From: Candidatus Portiera sp.
GTDB lineage: Bacteria > Pseudomonadota > Gammaproteobacteria > CBDBNL01 > JAAOII01
Assembly (NCBI GenBank): GCA_015163845.1
Contig: JAAOII010000145.1
Span: 1-8,559 of the forward strand
Reading direction: 5' to 3'
DNA: 8,559 nucleotides
In this document: piece after piece, positions 5,383 through 8,559 of the stretch
Position numbering within the stretch: position 1 is the first letter of the stretch
Layout: the number at the start of each line of letters is the position of its first letter
Made by a program: the position numbers and the translations under genes
Notes under the pieces: generated by a model
Seen by the model: only the letters and a program-made list of their open reading frames with translations
Told to the model about the DNA's origin: nothing
Database searches by the model: none

Positions 5383-5412
5383 TGGTTATTAATGGATATT
5401 AATGTAAAATTT
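5383..5412 (+). promoter_or_regulatory. Candidate MraZ operator, 10-bp direct repeats
   Basis: TGGTTATTAA (5383-5392) and TGGATATTAA (5393-5402) are tandem 10-bp repeats differing at one base, followed by a weaker TGTAAAATTT (5403-5412). E. coli MraZ represses its own operon by binding TGGGN boxes spaced to give a 10-nt period, so the spacing and TGG core fit. The site lies between the predicted promoter and mraZ. The third G of the known box is not conserved, which keeps this tentative. Confidence 0.45.
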
Positions 5413-5455
5413 ATTTGGTTGGCATATTTATGGACTCAAGCAGTTACAAATAGTC

Positions 5456-5920
5456 ATGACTAGCTTTTTTGGACAATACTCAATAAACCTAGATGCACAA
5501 AATCGTGTAGTCGTTCCTTTTCGTTTGCGCGAAGAATTAATTACCCAGAGCCCACTTTATATTTCCAAGGGGATAGAGGATAAGGATACTTACTTAATAA
5601 TTTACCCCCATGCTATTTGGGAGAGATTATCTGCACAGATTAATCTGTACCGCAATCTTAAAGATGTACCTCAACCAGATCGGTTATTACGCAAACACTT
5701 ATATGGTACTACTCACCCATTGGAAATAGATAGCAACAATCGTGCTCTTCTGCCAACTGAACTCCGCACCTACGCCAAATTAAATAAGAAGATACTTTTG
5801 ATAGGCATGCAGGATGTTGTTGAGATATGGGATGAAGATATATGGAATGCTTCAAGCAAGACCGAGGACTTGCATAAGGTTCTGACAAAAGGGGCTAAAG
5901 AGGGCATACATCTCTACTAA
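5456..5920 (+). CDS. mraZ: MraZ transcriptional regulator of the dcw operon
   Basis: MraZ is a ring-forming DNA-binding protein of the AbrB fold, usually the first gene of the division and cell wall cluster, which it represses. The 154-aa product matches the usual length of about 150 residues. The two half-domains each carry the DxxxR motif: DAQNR (13-17, followed by VVVPFRLRE) and DSNNR (92-96, followed by ALLPTELR). The start fits the family, since MTSFFGQYSINLDA lines up with the usual N-terminus; an ATG at 5430 is out of frame. No Shine-Dalgarno sequence is visible before the ATG. rsmH starts 7 bp after the stop, so the two are very likely cotranscribed. Probably autoregulated through the direct repeats upstream. 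Confidence 0.97.
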   Translation: MTSFFGQYSINLDAQNRVVVPFRLREELITQSPLYISKGIEDKDTYLIIYPHAIWERLSAQINLYRNLKDVPQPDRLLRKHLYGTTHPLEIDSNNRALLPTELRTYAKLNKKILLIGMQDVVEIWDEDIWNASSKTEDLHKVLTKGAKEGIHLY

Positions 5921-5927
5921 TTTATAA

Positions 5928-6812
5928 ATGATAATGAATAATAATCTGCAAGAATCTGCTAAACATATCCCGATTATGACGGACCAAGTAGTTGAACAAC
6001 TTATTACTGAGAGCAATGGATTTTATATTGATGCAACATTTGGTCAAGGGGGACACACTCGTGCCTTGTTAGAAAATACTGATAAGGACGCTTTGATTTT
6101 AGGAATTGACCGTGACAGCACAGCAATAACAAGAGGGCGTTGCTTATTCGCAACTGAGCAGCGCCTTATCTTGCGCCATGGTCATTTTTCCGCTTTGGCA
6201 GATATTGCACAGGAATTTCAAAGGGAAGTTAATGGTATCCTAATGGATATTGGTATATCTAGCGATCAATTAGATGATGCTGAGCGTGGTTTTAGTTTTT
6301 CTCAAAATGGTCCATTGGATATGCGTATGGATCAAGAGTCGGGAATGCCTCTCAGTGAGTGGTTGGCAAGTGCATCAGCGGCAGATATTGCGAAGGTCAT
6401 AAAGGATTTTGGTGAAGAGCCCTATGCAGATAGAATAGCCGCCGCAATAGTTGATTATAGAAAGAGTAATTCTATAGTCACTACTAAACAACTATCTGCT
6501 TTGATAGTTAATAGTCAGCCCCGTCGCCCATTGAATAAGAGCCATGCAGCTACTCGGAGTTTTCAATCTTTAAGAATTTTTATCAACAACGAGATGGAGG
6601 AGTTACGCCAAGGGTTAAATGCGGCTGCAGGTCTACTTAAGAATGGAGGCCGTTTGGCAGTGATAACTTTTCATTCATTGGAGGGGCGTCAAGTGAAAGA
6701 TATGAAGTTTGGTATGAAAGCCGTATATAAGTCCAAGCCAGATAGAAGTGAAATACTATCTAACAATCGTGCTCGGAGTGCTGTTTTGAGAATAATGGAG
6801 AAAATCAATTAA
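5928..6812 (+). CDS. rsmH: 16S rRNA (cytosine(1402)-N4)-methyltransferase
   Basis: RsmH (MraW) uses S-adenosylmethionine to methylate N4 of C1402 in the 16S rRNA decoding centre. Motifs seen are HIPIM near residue 13, the SAM-binding YIDATFGQGGHTRALLE (33-49), GIDRD (59-63), the family signature MDIGISSDQLDDAERGFSF (106-124) with PLDMRMD, ATRSFQSLRIFINNE in the middle, FHSLE (248-252) and a C-terminal RARSAVLRIMEK. The 294-aa length is about 15-20 residues short of the usual 310-316. The missing part lies between FHSLE and NNRARSAVLR, where other members carry a Pro/Gly-rich stretch. Two ATGs (5928 and 5934) are possible starts; neither has a Shine-Dalgarno sequence. Confidence 0.97.
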   Translation: MIMNNNLQESAKHIPIMTDQVVEQLITESNGFYIDATFGQGGHTRALLENTDKDALILGIDRDSTAITRGRCLFATEQRLILRHGHFSALADIAQEFQREVNGILMDIGISSDQLDDAERGFSFSQNGPLDMRMDQESGMPLSEWLASASAADIAKVIKDFGEEPYADRIAAAIVDYRKSNSIVTTKQLSALIVNSQPRRPLNKSHAATRSFQSLRIFINNEMEELRQGLNAAAGLLKNGGRLAVITFHSLEGRQVKDMKFGMKAVYKSKPDRSEILSNNRARSAVLRIMEKIN

Positions 6813-6818
6813 ATTATT

Positions 6819-7109
6819 ATGTATAGTGTTTTGAGTTGCGTAAAGAGTTATTGGAAGTTATTATTTTTCACTTTGTTCATTGTTACTTCCGTGGGGCGTA
6901 TAGGTTTAATTAGTGACAACAGGAATAATGTTCGAGAGTTGTTTACACTACAAGAAGAAGAAGCAAGATTACTTAAAGAAAGTACTAGTTTATCTTTGGA
7001 GAGTAATGTTCTGACTCGTCATTCCCGTCTAAGAAAATATGCTAGAGGCACATTGGATATGAACAAGCCAAAGAAAGTACGTAAATTGGTAGCAAATGAT
7101 GCTAATTAA
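6819..7109 (+). CDS. ftsL: Cell division protein FtsL
   Basis: FtsL is a small bitopic membrane protein that forms a complex with FtsB and FtsQ and activates FtsW-FtsI at the septum. The 96-aa product has a short cytoplasmic N-terminus, a membrane helix at about 12-31 (WKLLFFTLFIVTSVG) and a periplasmic leucine-patterned coiled coil at about 38-70. The end, YARGTLDMNKPKKVRKLV, corresponds to the usual A-x-LGM-x-P segment. Sequence identity across FtsL proteins is low, so the call rests on this architecture and on the position between rsmH and ftsI. It is shorter than the 121-aa E. coli protein, mainly at the cytoplasmic N-terminus. It begins 6 bp after rsmH with no Shine-Dalgarno sequence, suggesting translational coupling. 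Confidence 0.88.
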   Translation: MYSVLSCVKSYWKLLFFTLFIVTSVGRIGLISDNRNNVRELFTLQEEEARLLKESTSLSLESNVLTRHSRLRKYARGTLDMNKPKKVRKLVANDAN

Positions 7110-7150
7110 GAGTGCAAATGACATTATTAAATATAAAGATATAACCGAAA

Positions 7151-8559
7151 ATGCTTAAAGGAAGAATCTGGCTAGTTCAATTGGGTTTTATCTGCCTGGG
7201 TGCTTTATTGATTTATCGTTTGTTAGAAGTGCAGTTATTCTATGATCACTCCGCCTCTATAAATAAAATTAAGCAGCAGCAAGTGGGTAAATTTTCTGCC
7301 AATCCAAGAGTTAACATAGTAGATAGAGATGGTTCCCCTTTAGCTGTTAGTATTGAACAATATAACCTCTTTGTTTCTTCATCTAGTTTTGTTCATAATA
7401 GCGAAGCTAAACGTAAATTATTGTTTAAGTATCTTTCAGACATAAAAAAGATTAGGCAAGGAGCAGAAAATAAGTTAAGTGATTTATCAACTTTCTTGTT
7501 AGCTGCCTCATTAACTCCATCAGAAGCGACATATATACGTTCCTTGCAGATGACGGGTATATGGGCAGATCGAAATTATAAACGCTATTATCCTGCTGGA
7601 GAAGCAGCTGCCCAATTAGTTGGGTTTGTGAACAATGAAAATAACGGCATAGAAGGACTGGAATTATTATATGACGAACAACTTAAGTCGGTAAGCAATA
7701 ATCAGGAGAAGTTAAAAGATGGACGTGGTGGAATTATCCGAGTATCCCAAAGAAAGCAATCACCAAAGAATAAACCATTGCAATTGTCTATAGATATGCA
7801 GCTACAGTATTTGGCATATCAACATTTATTACAGGGTTGTAGTAATAGCGGGGCTAAAGCTGGAATTATTGTAACTTTGGATTCGCATACTGGAGAGGTT
7901 TTGGCTATAGCTCAATATCCTTCTTTTAATCCAAATAATCGTAAGAACTTGGATTTGAGTGCAGTTAGGAATCGTGCACTGACAGATGTTTTTGAGCCCG
8001 GTTCAACTTTTAAGCCATTAATATTGGCAGCTATTTTAGAGGAAAAAGGTTATCCACTCAGTCATAAGGTAGACACTGCACCAGGTTATATGAGAGTTGG
8101 TGGATTTACCATACGTGATGGTAGGAACTATGGGGAATTATCTATAGATCAAATTATATCTAAATCAAGCAATGTTGGCATTTCTATGCTTTCTCGCGAT
8201 GTTGATAGTATGAAAATTACAGATACACTCTATAGGATGGGTGTAGGTAGACGAACTGGTAGTCAGTTTCCTGGTGAGCGAGAAGGTTACTTGCCCTTTA
8301 CTCCTATGTCTTCAAGTGATAAAGTAGTAATGTCTTATGGCTATGGAGTATCTTTAACCCCAATGCAATTAGCTAAGGCCTATGGAGTTCTGGCAAATGG
8401 AGGTGAAGATTTTTTTGTGAGCTTTACTAAAAATGATATCGCTGAAAAGATGCGGGTTATTGATGAAAAAATTGCTGCTAGTGTTCTGGAAACATTAAAG
8501 GGAGTTGTTGGATCTCATGGAACTGGGCGTAATGCAAAAATTCCTGGCTATGAGGTTGC
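7151..8559 (+). CDS. ftsI: Septal peptidoglycan transpeptidase FtsI (PBP3), 5' part
   Basis: FtsI is the class B penicillin-binding protein that crosslinks septal peptidoglycan in the periplasm with FtsW. The frame is open from ATG 7151 to the window end, 469 codons of an expected 550-590. It has a membrane helix at about 7-30, the N-terminal VDRDGSPLAVS motif (57-67), ADRNYKRYYPAG and the AAQLVGFVNNENNGIEGLE region of the dimerisation domain. Transpeptidase motifs are STFK with catalytic Ser285 in EPGSTFKP, and SSN (339-341) in KSSNVGIS. The KTG motif should lie just past the last codon (IPGYEV), so its absence is only due to the window end. An in-frame stop at 7142-7144 fixes the ATG as the first possible start. 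The gap to ftsL is 41 bp with no clear Shine-Dalgarno sequence. Confidence 0.97.
   Translation, partial: MLKGRIWLVQLGFICLGALLIYRLLEVQLFYDHSASINKIKQQQVGKFSANPRVNIVDRDGSPLAVSIEQYNLFVSSSSFVHNSEAKRKLLFKYLSDIKKIRQGAENKLSDLSTFLLAASLTPSEATYIRSLQMTGIWADRNYKRYYPAGEAAAQLVGFVNNENNGIEGLELLYDEQLKSVSNNQEKLKDGRGGIIRVSQRKQSPKNKPLQLSIDMQLQYLAYQHLLQGCSNSGAKAGIIVTLDSHTGEVLAIAQYPSFNPNNRKNLDLSAVRNRALTDVFEPGSTFKPLILAAILEEKGYPLSHKVDTAPGYMRVGGFTIRDGRNYGELSIDQIISKSSNVGISMLSRDVDSMKITDTLYRMGVGRRTGSQFPGEREGYLPFTPMSSSDKVVMSYGYGVSLTPMQLAKAYGVLANGGEDFFVSFTKNDIAEKMRVIDEKIAASVLETLKGVVGSHGTGRNAKIPGYEV

Noticed and set aside
8540..8559. FtsI lacking the KTG catalytic motif
   Set aside because: The window ends right before the expected position, after IPGYEV, so this is truncation by the window and not loss.

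Overview
The window reads as a stretch of an AT-rich gammaproteobacterial chromosome. The main evidence is a FimV-type polar/pilus-assembly protein next to asd and leuB, an arrangement I know from Pseudomonas-like genomes, followed by the start of a division and cell-wall (dcw) cluster in the order mraZ-rsmH-ftsL-ftsI. Several genes look compact (FimV 550 aa, FtsL 96 aa, RsmH 294 aa), most starts lack a visible Shine-Dalgarno sequence, and the tRNA genes do not encode CCA. This suggests a reduced or host-associated lineage, but that is inference; I cannot name the genus.

Layout. (1) 1-473: 3' end of an IS200/IS605-family tnpB gene with its likely right end and omega-RNA region. (2) 484-1033: five tandem tRNA-like units of about 100-119 bp, all read on the minus strand. 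The two nearest leuB are well-formed tRNA-Lys genes that differ only in the wobble base of the anticodon (CTT and TTT). The three farther units are progressively decayed copies. (3) 1126-2220: leuB on the minus strand, separated from the tRNAs by a segment with a perfect 12-bp inverted repeat. (4) 2221-2293: short divergent promoter region. (5) 2294-5036: asd and fimV on the plus strand. (6) 5037-5455: 419-bp non-coding region with hairpins next to fimV, a strong sigma70-like promoter and 10-bp direct repeats that look like MraZ boxes. (7) 5456-8559: mraZ, rsmH, ftsL and the 5' part of ftsI, tightly spaced and probably one operon.

How the genes work together. LeuB (leucine synthesis) and Asd (aspartate-semialdehyde, needed for lysine, threonine, methionine and diaminopimelate) are amino-acid biosynthesis enzymes; Asd also feeds peptidoglycan through diaminopimelate. 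FimV is a peptidoglycan-binding, membrane-spanning organiser of the cell pole and type IV pilus or secretion machinery. The mraZ-ftsI block provides the operon regulator, a 16S rRNA methyltransferase, a divisome scaffold protein and the septal transpeptidase.

The most unusual part is the tRNA-Lys tandem array with its decayed units lying directly against a TnpB right end. No clearly new multi-gene system is visible.
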